DNA from: Prochilodus magdalenae
Taxonomy: Eukaryota > Chordata > Actinopteri > Characiformes > Prochilodontidae
Reading direction: 5' to 3'
NCBI GenBank assembly: GCA_024036415.1
Contig: JAMWET010006936.1
Location: 314,501-378,500 of the forward strand
DNA: 64,000 bases
Part shown: piece after piece, positions 12,650 to 22,399 of the stretch
How the letters are laid out: every line of letters starts with the position of its first letter
How positions within the stretch are numbered: position 1 is the stretch's first letter
Program-made: the position numbers and the translations under genes
Notes under the pieces: generated by a model
Database searches by the model: none
Told to the model about the DNA's origin: nothing
Seen by the model: only the letters and a program-made list of their open reading frames with translations

Positions 12650-14396
12650 TAAAAACAAAAAAAAGTGAGCTGAAAACAGCTCTGATATAAAAGTGAGTTA
12701 AAAACAGCTCTGATATAAAAGTGAGCTGAAAACAGCTCTGATATAAAAGTGAGTTGAAAACAGCTCTGATATAGAAGTGAGTTGAAAGCTCTGATATAAA
12801 AGTGAGTTAAAAACAGCTCTGATATAAAAGTGAATTGAAAACAGCTCTGATGTAAATATGAGTTAAGTACATTTCTGAGGTAAGAGTGAGTTAAAAACAG
12901 CCCTGATGTAAATATGAGTTAAATACAGCTCTGAGGTAAAAGTGAGTTAAAAACAGCTCTGATGTAAAAGTGAGTTAAAAACAGCTCTGATGTAAAAGTG
13001 AGTTAAAAACAGCTCTGATGTAAAAATGAGTTAAAAACAGCTCTGATGTAAAAGTGAGTTAAAAACAGCCCTGATGTAAAAGTGAGTTAAAAAAAGTTCT
13101 GAGGTAAAAGTTAGTTAAAAACAGTTCTGATGTAAAAAGTTAGTTAAAAAAACAGTTCTGATGTAAAGGTGAGTTAAAAACAGCTCTGATGTAAAAGTGA
13201 GTTAAAAACAGCTCTGAGGTAAAAGTTAGTTAAAAACAGTTCTGATGTAAAGGTGAGTTAAAAACAGCTCTGATGTAAAAGTGAGTTAAAAACAGCTCTG
13301 ATGTAAATATGAGTTAAATACAGCTCTGAGGTAAAAGTTAGTTAAAAACAGCTCTGATGTAAAGGTGAGTTAAAAACAGCTCTGATGTAAAGGTGAGTTA
13401 AAAACAGCTCTGATGTAAAAGTGAGTTAAAAACAGCCCTGATGTAAAAGTGAGTTAAAAAAAGTTCTGAGGTAAAAGTTAGTTAAAAACAGTTCTGATGT
13501 AAAGGTGAGTTAAAAACAGCTCTGATGTAAAAGTGAGTTAAAAACAGCTCTGAGGTAAAAGTTAGTTAAAAACAGTTCTGATGTAAAGGTGAGTTAAAAA
13601 CAGCTCTGATGTAAAAGTGAGTTAAAAACAGCTCTGATGTAAATATGAGTTAAATACAGCTCTGAGGTAAAAGTTAGTTAAAAACAGCTCTGATGTAAAG
13701 GTGAGTTAAAAACAGCTCTGATGTAAAAGTGAGTTAAAAACAGCTCTGATGTAAATATGAGTTAAATACAGCTCTGAGGTAAAAGTTAGTTAAAAACAGC
13801 TCTGATGTAAAAGTGAGTTAAAAACAGCCCTGATATAAAAGTGAGTTAAAAACAGCTCTGATGTAAAAGTGAGTTAAAAACAGCTCTGATGTAAAAGTGA
13901 GTTAAAAACAGCTCTGAGGTAAAAGTTAGTTAAAAACAGTTCTGATGTAAAGGTGAGTTAAAAACAGCTCTGATGTAAAAGTGAGTTAAAAACAGCTCTG
14001 ATATAAAAGTGAGTTAAAAACAGTTCTGATGTAAAGGTGAGTTAAAAACAGCTCTGATGTAAAAGTGAGTTAAAAACAGCTCTGATGTAAAAGTGAGTTA
14101 AAAACAGCTCTGATGTAAATATGAGTTAAATACAGCTCTAAGGTAAAAGTTAGTTAAAAACAGCTCTGATGTAAAAGTGAGTTAAAAACAGCTCTGATGT
14201 AAAAGTGAGTTAAAAACAGCCCTGATATAAAAGTGAGTTAAAAACAGCCCTGATATAAAAGTGAGTTAAAAACAGCTCTGATATAGAAGTGAGTTGAAAG
14301 CTCTGATGTAAAAGTGAGTTGAAAACAGCCCTGATGTAAAAGTGAGTTGAAAACAGCCCTGATGTAAAGTGAGTTAAGTACAGTTTACAGTAAGAG
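12650..14396 (+). repeat. 28-bp minisatellite array, about 60 units, with higher-order structure
   Basis: A head-to-tail array of a 28-bp unit with core ACAGCTCTGATGTAAA preceded by GTGAGTTAAA. Variants include GATATAAA units at both ends, GAGGTAAA units, GTTAGTT units with TTCTGATG, and ATGAGTTAAAT units. A block beginning at 13211 is repeated at 13547, exactly 336 bp (12 units) away, with the same order of variants over at least 150 bp, so multi-unit blocks were duplicated. Twenty-eight is not a multiple of three and no long ORF crosses it. The array lies about 4 kb upstream of the fzd9 start and is preceded by a SINE fragment. Confidence 0.95.
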
Positions 14397-14445
14397 TGGG
14401 ATGGCTGGGGAATGCAGTTTCTAATTACTGGAGTACACGCTGGTT

Positions 14446-14560
14446 TTGATTTTTAGCTACATTAGCCCTGTAGCTTTAGTGCCAACCTGAAGAAGCAAAC
14501 TTCACACACCACATATGTCTTGGCAGATCAGCTACGTTAGGAGTAAGCTGAAACATTCGA
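14446..14560 (+). repeat. Dispersed repeat R3, copy 1
   Basis: Shares the ordered words TAGCT..AGTGCTAA / AAGAAGCAA / CACCA..CAT.TCT / TTGGCAGATCAGCTAC with copies at 41686, 48745 and 54045. This copy sits just downstream of the minisatellite. Class unknown; probably part of a longer DNA transposon. Confidence 0.4.
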
Positions 14561-16080
14561 AATGCTCTTTATTTGTTCTGCCATTTCACTTCTCATGTTC
14601 TTACTCCTCCTGCACCTCATGTTCTTCTTGCTGTGCTGTCTTGGTCATTCATCCTTAATGAGGCCACTGAGGCGATTCAGTAAGAGAGTGGAGTCCACAC
14701 ACACACCCCGGCTTTATGGAAAAGTTGTATTCCTGCTTTTAATGCCCACATTTGTAACTTTGACTGATTGCCCTTGTAGATGTGGTTTCCCGGCCTTTAT
14801 TTTCGTCCCATTCACCGAGCACGAAGAATAGGCCCTTTCACGGCCGACCAGCGGAGGCTTGCGGTAGTGGACTTGGAAAGTCCTCCTCCAACAGTTCTCA
14901 GCCAAAACAAAAACAGACGGTAAACGGAATCCCATTTCATTGATTCAGGCAGGAAATTGACCCGTCAGGGGAAAAACGAGAGAATCGATCCTCTGACATT
15001 TTTTGCAGGAACGTGACCGATGTGGCCTGCCGCCTTCCCGCCTTCGATTTAAGGGCTAATGAATCCCCAGCACAAGCACTCCAGAGGCACTCATCTCTGC
15101 TGACGTTTAGCATAAGAATGGTGATGGAGGTGGGAGATGTAGTGCAGGTGCTGCTCCTCTCACCTTCAACCCGCACTGGGGCCTGTGCCAGAAGGTACTA
15201 ATGGGGGGACGAAAAAGAAGCTCCAACAGACCCCGAGCTGAACCTTTGGGTTTGTGTTTGGGACAAGGAGGTGGAATTGATATGGAAATGACATTGGTGC
15301 CACCACACAAAAGAAGATACCGCAAATGGAACCTGAAATCTGAGTCCACATGATTCTGTAGGTGTTTCTAAAGAAGCACATCCATTTAGAAGAGAGCTGT
15401 CTTGTACAGTGTGGTTTAGTGCCGTGTTTGGTCCAAGAAGCTCCACTGTCCTGTACATTTTAGAATTGCAGTAATGGGCTGTTAATGAGGTTATTAGCTG
15501 GATCAGGTGTGTTGGGAGCAGGGAAAACACTCCAGATTGCGGGGCCTCTAGGAACCATGGTTGAGAAACAGTGGTTTAGCACACAGAAACGTGAGCAGTG
15601 TTTTCCTGAAAGATCATCTTTCCAGCAGGCTTCAGTGGAGAGAATGAAAGATGTCGCTTATGTAATGACCACTAGATGGGCACAGCAGTCTTCTGGACTG
15701 GTTTTGTGGTTATGTCAAGAACAGCTCCATCAGGTAGAGAGAAATGGACCTTTACAAAATGCTTAACATTTTGTTTTTTGGTGACAAGTCAAAATGACCA
15801 CTTTAAGGATTACCTCTGGTAGCTGCTGTAGTTCATGTGTGGAGGCTGTGAATTCCATGCATAAACAATCCAGTTATTCAGTTCAGCCGTTACAGCTGTC
15901 CAGTATTCTAGATCTGCTGCAGTGCTGCTGAAACAAGTGAATATTTTAAAAGGGCAGTCCAGTCTAAAGCTAGCATCTAATGCTATTTGTCATGTTGTGT
16001 AATATTCTGTGTTAACCAGCTAGTGGGAAAATCTTTCCAAACAATCCATTGAAGATGGATCCCATACAGGAGCTTTCTTG
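14560..16080. other. Repeat-poor block 2.3-3.9 kb upstream of fzd9
   Basis: No supported gene. From about 14560 to 15330 the DNA is more GC-balanced than its surroundings and free of recognisable repeats, the usual appearance of a conserved noncoding element near a developmental gene. Several ORFs of 60-110 codons overlap on both strands, none with domain-like content. Confidence 0.25.
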
Positions 16081-16089
16081 CATAGGAAG

Positions 16090-16428
16090 ACATGAGGGTA
16101 GCCCTGTCACCTCACAGCAAGAAGGGCCTGGGTTTGATTCCCGACCAGGGCATCAGGGGTCCTTTCTGTGTGGAGTTCATGTTCTCCCCGTGTCTGTGTA
16201 TGCTGCCTCTGGTTGCTCCGGTTTCTTTCACAGTCCAAAGACATGCAGTCAGGTGGACTGTACATGCTAAATTGCCATCCTAGGTGTGAGTGTGCTTGTC
16301 ATGTGATGGACTAGTGACCTGTCCAGAGTGTTTTCTGCCTTCCACCCACTGAGCGTTGGGATAGGCTCCAGTAACCCCCAAAGATAGGAAGTATAAGGTT
16401 TTAGAAGATGCACAAGTGAGTGAGATTT
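16090..16428 (+). mobile_element. tRNA-derived SINE, near full length
   Basis: A tRNA-like head (GTAGCCCTGTCACCTCACAG, then a B-box-like GGTTTGATTCC at 16131-16141) is followed by the body typical of fish SINEs (GTGGAGTTCATGTTCTCCCC, CAGTCCAAAGACATGCAG, GATGGACTAGTGACCTGTCC, GGGATAGGCTCCAG). The A box is weak. The 3' end runs into a (TTATA)n tract. It is non-autonomous and mutated. Confidence 0.85.
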
Positions 16429-16436
16429 ATAATTAA

Positions 16437-16517
16437 TATATTATATTATATTATATTATATTATATTATATTATATTATATTATATTATATTATATTATA
16501 TTATATTATATTATATT
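16437..16517 (+). repeat. (TTATA)n microsatellite at the SINE 3' end
   Basis: About 16 uninterrupted copies of TTATA directly follow the SINE body, so the tract probably grew from the SINE tail. Confidence 0.95.
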
Positions 16518-17009
16518 GAGGGCTACATGCAAAGTTTGTCTTTTCTGTCAGCACGTTAACCAGTTAGCTTTCTGCTAACTTACTCTTGCTGCGCAATCTC
16601 AGCAACTGAATTCAGAATTATTATACAATTTTGCATCTTTAATTATTGAATTAAATTAAAAAACAATATTAATATTAATTTTTAAAAATTGTGTTGTTTG
16701 CCTTTAAGCTTTATTTAGGGGATAAACTGGTAAACTATCATATTACCATTTTGCATCACATTCACAAATTACTAGAGGTTCTAAATTGGTATTCATTCCA
16801 CTGAGGCCACGTAAATGTATTGAGTCTCATGTTATTGTTATCACACAGATGTGTTCCTCCTCAGTTCTTGGCCTTAGAGAGAAAAACACTGTATGCTTAA
16901 CCATAGTTGTTTCAGTAGTTTCATTAAGTATATAAATTCTCTACTCTTGTTATAAGCAAGTTATTAGCATGATGTTATATTTGCATAGTAATGATAATAA
17001 TGTTATTGT

Positions 17010-17036
17010 ATATTATTATTATTATTATTATATAAT
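17010..17036. repeat. (ATT)n microsatellite
   Basis: Short run of ATT units immediately before the Tc1-like copy C. Confidence 0.8.
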
Positions 17037-17580
17037 ACACTGCCTGTCTAAAAAAGTTTGTATAAACCATTTGTATTTAAATAAGCAGATATGTATAAGA
17101 GCAGTGCATGTGACGTAGGCAAGGATGAGCGGTAACGCTGTACCTGACTGACCCAACAGCCACGATTTCGGACATTCGGCCAGCAGTGATGTCCTCTTTG
17201 AGTCATTCTGTTAGTGCCACCACCACTGGCAGACGGCTGCACCACACAGGACTACATGCATGCAGACAGTTATGACGGCTGCCCCTAACCCCACATCGAC
17301 ATCACCAAAGACTGCAGTGTTGTCGTGCCAGGCCGTTATAGAGTGACTCAGAATGGCAGCGGGTCATCTTCAGTGTAGAGGCCGGCTTTTGTATTCGAGA
17401 TGGCCAATGAATCAGCGAGTAGTACTGCATCACACGTCCAGAAGGCCTGGTGGCCTCCACCTTCACCCCTACCGCAAAATCTGCAGGAGCTGTGTGAGAA
17501 CTGCATTCGGTGGATTATCGCAGGACAGCATTGGGAACCTGGGAACCTCTACAACTCCATTACATAATACATTATTCTCT
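17036..17580 (+). pseudogene. Dead Tc1-like transposon copy C, upstream of fzd9
   Basis: Reads on the + strand as a decayed IS630/Tc1-type transposase: helix-turn-helix-like ATTTGRRLHHTGLHAC near 17216, then EWQRVIFSVEAGF near 17351 where Tc1 relatives have FSDESRF, so the first catalytic Asp is Val. In-frame stops occur at 17273 (TGA) and 17339 (TAG). The sequence then jumps to the transposase C-terminal part (17440-17570), so the segment with the other catalytic residues is missing, as in copies A and B. It lies about 300 bp before the fzd9 CpG-rich region. The adjoining long ORF through 18126 is spurious. Confidence 0.8.
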
Positions 17581-17741
17581 AATGACTCTTTTCAGTTAAG
17601 CCCTATTGTTTTTATTCCAATGTATATCATATACAAAACTCCCACACGGTATTTCAAAGCAGTTGTGTATCACTTTGGATCAGTTCATCATGCCAGCTAT
17701 GTGACATTCTATCCTAAATGCACTGCAGCTGGTTATGCTAT

Positions 17742-17748
17742 TATAAAA
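17742..17748 (+). promoter_or_regulatory. TATA-like box upstream of the CpG-rich region
   Basis: TATAAAA followed by CG, about 690 bp upstream of the fzd9 start codon and 120 bp before the CpG-rich block. It could direct an upstream transcription start, but CpG-island promoters often lack a TATA box and such heptamers are common in AT-rich DNA. Confidence 0.2.
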
Positions 17749-18262
17749 CGCTTGTGTGTGCTACGTCACTGCACTGCCTCACAGCTCTGTTCACTCCTGC
17801 CGTACTGTCTGAAAGTGCATCAGAGAGCAAGTGTCCGTGGGCATGCACTATGTGGGCTGTGCGAGGAGGAGCTTTTGGACACCTTTCCTCCGCCCAGTTT
17901 GGGAGGCTACGGCGGGGGGAGCAGACAAACTTCAGTCTTGCCACGCGCTGGACCGAGAGAGCGTGACCGCGTCTGGGCAGCGCGCATAATGTGCCGTGAA
18001 ACGCGACGGAACGAGCGTCACTGTGTCCGTGAACTCTCAGAAGAGCAGCAGCTGGAAAGGACGCGCCACGGTTTCGCTTTCGAGGGGGCTTTTAAAGTGA
18101 CGGACGGTGGAAGTTTGAAGCGCTGACCGGCTCGCTGTTTGTTTTCGTTTTGGCCACTCAGCGCGAGACACTGTTTTTTCTCGAGTTCAGACGTGTGGAA
18201 ACTTCGTGCGTCCGCTTTCGGAACACGGACTCGTGGGTTTGTGGGTGTGCATTAGCAGAGGT

Positions 18263-18397
18263 ATGGCCACGGACATTGCCAGTTTGAGCACCTCTCTTCC
18301 CACACTTCAGATGGACATGCATCTTTGTTTCCAGCCTAAGACTGTGAGAAAGGGCTTTTGCCCATGTCTGGACAAAACACATTTTTTCACCAACTAA
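18263..18397 (+). promoter_or_regulatory. Upstream ORF 1 in the fzd9 leader (44 codons)
   Basis: An ATG with G at -3 and G at +4 (a strong initiation context) opens a 44-codon frame starting MATDIAS and ending in TAA at 18395-18397, 30 nt before the fzd9 ATG. If this segment is in the mature mRNA, scanning ribosomes would often translate it first and fzd9 output would be lowered. The peptide is not recognised. Confidence 0.4.
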
Positions 18398-18420
18398 TGC
18401 AGGATGCTTTGAGTCTGTAG
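18397..18420 (+). promoter_or_regulatory. Upstream ORF 2 (7 codons), overlapping the stop of uORF 1
   Basis: The last A of the uORF 1 stop codon is the first base of this ATG (TAATG), and the frame closes at TAG 18418-18420, only 7 nt before the fzd9 ATG at 18428. The arrangement resembles termination-reinitiation junctions and could further tune fzd9 translation. Function is inferred only. Confidence 0.35.
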
Positions 18421-18427
18421 CATTACT

Positions 18428-20167
18428 ATGGCATATCACATGAAGATCGTGGTCTTACTGTGGTGCCAGCTAGTCAGTGTTGGGTCCTCACTGGACATTT
18501 CAGCTTATGATGGAGAACGGGGCAGGCCAGCAAAATGCGAGCCTATCACCATCCCCATGTGCCAAGGGATCGGCTACAACATGACGCGAATGCCCAACTT
18601 CATGAAATATGAAAGTCAGGAGGAGGCCAGTAGTAAGCTTAGTGAGTTTGCCCCTCTAGTGGAGTATGGCTGTGATGTACACCTCCGCTTTTTCTTGTGC
18701 TCCCTATTTGTCCCCATGTGTACGGATCAGGTGTCCACCACTATCCCGGCGTGCCGTCCAATGTGCGAGCAGGCGAGGCAGAAGTGCTCTCCCATTATGG
18801 AACAGTTCAGTTTTGGCTGGCCAGACTCCTTGAACTGTTCAAAGCTGCCAACTAACAATGACCCTAATGCGCTATGCATCGAAGCTCCTGAGAACGACAC
18901 CGTGCCTGAGACTAAGAAAGGGGAGGGCATGCTGCCTGTTCCTACCCGGCCCAGACAGTCTGGGAAAGGGAATGGGCGACAGTCCAGCAACTGTGAGAAC
19001 CAGGAGAAGTTCCAGTATGTGGATAAGAGTGAAACGTGCGCTCCGCGGTGCTCTCCCACGGTGGATGTATTCTGGTCCAGGCAAGATAAGGACTTTGCCT
19101 TCATCTGGATGGTTGTTTGGTCCACTCTATGCTTCATCTCCACTGCCTTCACGGTCCTCACCTTCCTGCTGGACCCCCAGCGCTTCCAATACCCCGAGCG
19201 GCCCATCATCTTCCTCTCCATGTGCTACAATGTGTACTCGGTGGCCTTCATCATTCGCTCCGTGGCTGGCGCTGAGAACATTGCCTGTGACCGAGAAAAC
19301 GGGCAGCTCTATATTATTCAAGAGGGCTTGGAGAGCACGGGATGTACCATAGTCTTCCTCATCCTTTACTACTTTGGGATGGCCAGCTCCATCTGGTGGG
19401 TCATCCTCACGCTCACCTGGTTTCTTGCAGCTGGAAGGAAATGGGGACATGAGGCCATTGAGGCCCACAGCAGCTACTTCCACATGGTCGCGTGGGGCAT
19501 CCCCGCAATGAAGACCATAGTCATCCTCACCATGCGCAAGGTGGCAGGGGATGAGTTGACTGGACTGTGCTATGTGGGCAGCATGGACACCAATGCTCTA
19601 ACGGGCTTTGTTCTTATCCCACTCTCATGCTATCTGATCATAGGCACCTCTTTCGTCCTCACCGGGTTTGTAGCACTCTTCCACATCCGCAAGATCATGA
19701 AAACAGGGGGCACCAACACAGAGAAGCTGGAGAAGCTCATGGTGAAGATCGGGGTCTTCTCCATCCTCTACACAGTCCCTGCCACCTGCGTGATCATTTG
19801 CTACTTCTACGAAAGACTCAATATGGACTACTGGAAGTTCCGAGCTTTGGAGAGCAAGTGCGTCACGTTTCCTGGACGCAGGACGGAAGACTGCACCCTG
19901 GACTCCTCTGTGCCCACAGTAGCCGTATTCATGCTGAAGATATTCATGTCTCTAGTGGTGGGCATCACCAGTGGGGTGTGGGTATGGAGCTCGAAGACTC
20001 TTCAGACTTGGCAGGGCTTGTGTGCTCGGAAGTTGTCCATGCGGACAGCTAGGAAGCCCTGCCCCAGCGTCAACTGTGGCAGTTCCCACTGCCACTACAA
20101 GGCAGCTGCGGCAGCGCTCCACATGGCCAAAATGGACCAATACATGGACAGCCCCACTCGGGTCTGA
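18428..20167 (+). CDS. fzd9: Frizzled-9-type Wnt receptor, single-exon, complete
   Basis: A 579-residue class F seven-pass receptor that binds Wnt ligands at the plasma membrane and signals through Dishevelled. Seen: a hydrophobic signal peptide (about residues 6-21); a cysteine-rich Wnt-binding domain with exactly ten cysteines (C37, C45, C82, C91, C98, C109, C113, C120, C137, C150); N-glycosylation sequons at N51, N136 and N156; a linker with C204 and C208; seven membrane segments near 223-248, 257-278, 305-333, 350-367, 391-416, 437-461 and 495-520; the Dishevelled-binding KTxxxW motif at 523-528; and a C-terminal T-R-V that fits a class I PDZ ligand. The HCHYKA and LHMAK tail motifs and the CRD favour FZD9 over FZD10, its nearest paralogue; fzd9a versus fzd9b cannot be decided. 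The start has A at -3 and G at +4. Met5 is a possible alternative start with a weaker context. The reading frame is unbroken, as expected for intronless FZD9 genes. Confidence 0.96.
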   Translation: MAYHMKIVVLLWCQLVSVGSSLDISAYDGERGRPAKCEPITIPMCQGIGYNMTRMPNFMKYESQEEASSKLSEFAPLVEYGCDVHLRFFLCSLFVPMCTDQVSTTIPACRPMCEQARQKCSPIMEQFSFGWPDSLNCSKLPTNNDPNALCIEAPENDTVPETKKGEGMLPVPTRPRQSGKGNGRQSSNCENQEKFQYVDKSETCAPRCSPTVDVFWSRQDKDFAFIWMVVWSTLCFISTAFTVLTFLLDPQRFQYPERPIIFLSMCYNVYSVAFIIRSVAGAENIACDRENGQLYIIQEGLESTGCTIVFLILYYFGMASSIWWVILTLTWFLAAGRKWGHEAIEAHSSYFHMVAWGIPAMKTIVILTMRKVAGDELTGLCYVGSMDTNALTGFVLIPLSCYLIIGTSFVLTGFVALFHIRKIMKTGGTNTEKLEKLMVKIGVFSILYTVPATCVIICYFYERLNMDYWKFRALESKCVTFPGRRTEDCTLDSSVPTVAVFMLKIFMSLVVGITSGVWVWSSKTLQTWQGLCARKLSMRTARKPCPSVNCGSSHCHYKAAAAALHMAKMDQYMDSPTRV

Positions 20168-20330
20168 CATAATGGTGCCTGCTTCAGTGCACGGACATTA
20201 TGACTCACTGGGATGCTCAGGGTGGACTAGAGGTCATGAAGTCGCTATACCTATCAGTGGCCTCATGTATAGACTTCAGCCAACATGCAAACATTTCAAT
20301 AAAGGGAAAGAATGCTGTGTAGGAATGCTG
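20168..20330 (+). terminator. fzd9: fzd9 3' UTR with polyadenylation signal at 20298
   Basis: AATAAA at 20298-20303 lies 131 nt after the fzd9 stop and would place cleavage near 20315-20330. A second AATAAA at 21337-21342 could serve a longer 3' UTR, which would then include the D3 repeat at 20697-20922. Which signal is used cannot be told from sequence. Confidence 0.45.
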
Positions 20331-20499
20331 TGGAATTCACAGCTGGAATGTAAATACGGACATTAGTGCGTTCTACCTTAACAAGCTAATTAGGTTATTT
20401 ATTATGGCTATTTAAATGTTGCAGGTTCTATAGGTTGTCACTGAATGTACTGTATTGTACAATGGAGCAGATACTGAGAGAAATGGAGGTTTAAAGGGG

Positions 20500-20660
20500 A
20501 ATTCAGCCTTTTGATTAGGGCCTGTTATTATTTCTACCTAATTCATATATTAAGATGTAAACAAAGTCATTCAGAGATGTTTGCTGTGAAGTGCCCTATT
20601 CCAGAGCAATACTGGTGATGGGAACCAGACGTCGGAAAGATTTAATGCCTCTAGAAGTTT
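20500..20660 (+). repeat. Short dispersed repeat D2, copy 1
   Basis: GTCATTCAGAGATGTT and GATGGGAACCAGACGTC are echoed in the same order at 24318-24420. Class unknown. Confidence 0.35.
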
Positions 20661-20696
20661 CCTCACAGGTAGTTATTACATGAAATGGTTATGAAT

Positions 20697-20922
20697 ATCA
20701 TCGCTGTCCAGAGAAAAACACGTATCTCATGTTTGTTGATTTTTACTTTTGTGCATCATTTAAACACAGCAGATGGTATTTACAATGTGTGGAAATGTAA
20801 TGAGGAATGGACCAACAGAAATGGTCCAAAATTGGATGGAAAAAAAAAAGTCTGGTTCCATTGACATGCATTACCTTTCCTGTCGTTTTGGAGATGCTAG
20901 TTTTCTCTGAAAAGTGACAGAA
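20697..20922 (-). mobile_element. D3 inverted-repeat element, copy 2
   Basis: In reverse complement it aligns with 54208-54440: GTCAATGGAACCAGACTTTT, GGACCATTTCTG, GTCCATTCCTCATTACATTT, ACACATTGTAA. Ends are TCGCTGTCCAGAGAAAAACA and TTTTCTCTGAAAAGTGACA. If the distal fzd9 polyadenylation signal is used, this lies in the 3' UTR. Confidence 0.65.
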
Positions 20923-20924
20923 TG

Positions 20925-22395
20925 CTGCCTGGTGCCTTTTCAGGAGGTTTTGGTCTGTAGCAGTGAATATTTTTGTAATGCATTCAAGGTGGTAGAGGTG
21001 CATCCAGTGCACTATAGACCAAAATTGTCTATAAAGAAAAACATTTTCCAGATTTTCCAGATCTTACCATTATCAACATTACAATTACACATCTTCACTG
21101 TTGAGTTATTTTGGATAGCAAATAGCTTCCAGTGAGTTGCAAACGTTGTGACCCCTGGTTACTGTCACCACCACTGTAACGAAATCTGAGTCACTATGTT
21201 TCACAACAGTGAAACATGAAACCACTCTGAATGATTCTGTTTACTTCCCGCTAAATTAATTATACAGGATGTGTGTGGAATTCCCCTTTAAAAGGATTAT
21301 AAATATGGGAAATTCATATTTTCTGGACAGAAAAACAATAAAACATTCTATATTTTTTGCAACGGCCTCGCTAAATTGTGTTCCCTGGCACGCGCCCTTA
21401 ATGAAAAAGTAAGGCACACTGCATAATCGCTACAGTTGTGTGTAAAAAGGATCTGTTACCTCAAGCGGAACTGGGTTTTGAATGCTGTCTGAAAATTCTT
21501 GTTTTGTTAGCACTTCTAGAGGAAATGGATTTTGGCATGGCTGGATTGAGAGAGAGGATGAGAGCGCTCGTAGCACGTAACCACAATGAATCTAAACAAA
21601 AGTTCGTATTTCTCATAAGTCTGGGTGGAAAGTCGCTCCGGAATGATCCCGAAAACTGGCTGAATGGCCCACCAGCACATTTTAATAATGTAAAGGGAAC
21701 ACAGTCAAGTAGGTATTAGACTCCCATCATTTCATCTTTCTTTATTTCATTATACAGGATTTTTGTTCCATTTAAAACCCATCATATAAATTCATACTTC
21801 ATGCTCCGCTTACCAAAAACGCTGCTTGTGAAGCCGCATATTCATAAGGTTGCACATTTCGGCCGTGTCTTTCTGCGGGCTGCTTACTTTGTGTCCGTCT
21901 CTATTAGGCATCGTCACAGTTTCCTAAGTGACGTCTGCTGTTATTCCGAGGGCCAGTTTTTTTTATTCATCCTTTTCTGTGTTTCACAAGACTGCTGTCA
22001 GCTGATCACAGCCTTGGCCAGGTTCAGTTCTAGAATGATGTGATTGGAGCACTTGTGTCCAGGGTTCGTAGGTCAGCTGTTTTTTTGAAAACCGCTGGTT
22101 GTCCTCAGGGGTAGCTATGACTTCTGTGGCTTTTTGAGGTGTTTATGAAGTTCTGGATTCAATGCTGAGTTATGATTAACCGCAAGAATGATTGTTTGCA
22201 CTGGATGAAGTGACGGAATTTTGTGGGGATGCATAGAGGGCAGGAAAAGGACACAAAATGGAGTTTTCAGTTTGCTTTTTAGGTTGATTTGTACATTTTA
22301 ACAGCTTTTGGAGGTATTCATGTTAAAGGGTCCATATCCATGTAATGTATTCATTTTCCTGAGGTTCATTTATAGCATTTGTGTAGTTTCATATA
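20925..22395. other. Gene-free stretch downstream of fzd9
   Basis: Noncoding. Includes a second AATAAA at 21337. Repeat-poor, moderately GC sequence at 21360-22060 could be regulatory. Confidence 0.4.
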
Positions 22396-22399
22396 GCAA

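Larger units (their letters stand above)
17860..18427 (+). promoter_or_regulatory. fzd9: CpG-rich promoter and 5' leader of fzd9
   Basis: Base composition changes sharply here: from about 17860 to 18240 the DNA is GC-rich and dense in CpG, unlike the AT-rich flanks. An Sp1-type GC box (CCGCCC, 17890-17895) lies in it. This is the usual appearance of a vertebrate CpG-island promoter directly upstream of a developmental receptor gene. The transcription start cannot be fixed from sequence. The 5' edge abuts a decayed Tc1-like copy ending near 17580, so little single-copy promoter DNA lies upstream. An intron in the leader is not excluded. Confidence 0.6.

Noticed and set aside
12650..14396. Could the regular repeat be a CRISPR array?
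   Set aside because: Units are contiguous with no unique spacers, the genome is vertebrate, and variation follows minisatellite patterns.
16090..16170. Could this be a functional tRNA gene?
   Set aside because: The A box is weak, no cloverleaf forms, and the SINE body follows directly.
17353..18126. 257-codon + ORF upstream of fzd9
   Set aside because: It starts in the dead Tc1-like copy and runs through the CpG-rich promoter region. It has no domain-like sequence, and GC-rich DNA is poor in stops.
18320..18330. TCF/LEF-like CTTTGTT word in the fzd9 leader
   Set aside because: A single seven-base match is expected by chance and cannot support Wnt autoregulation.
18727..19483. Minus-strand and alternative-frame ORFs of 118-164 codons inside fzd9
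   Set aside because: Shadows of the receptor coding sequence. Only the 18428-20167 frame gives a conserved protein.
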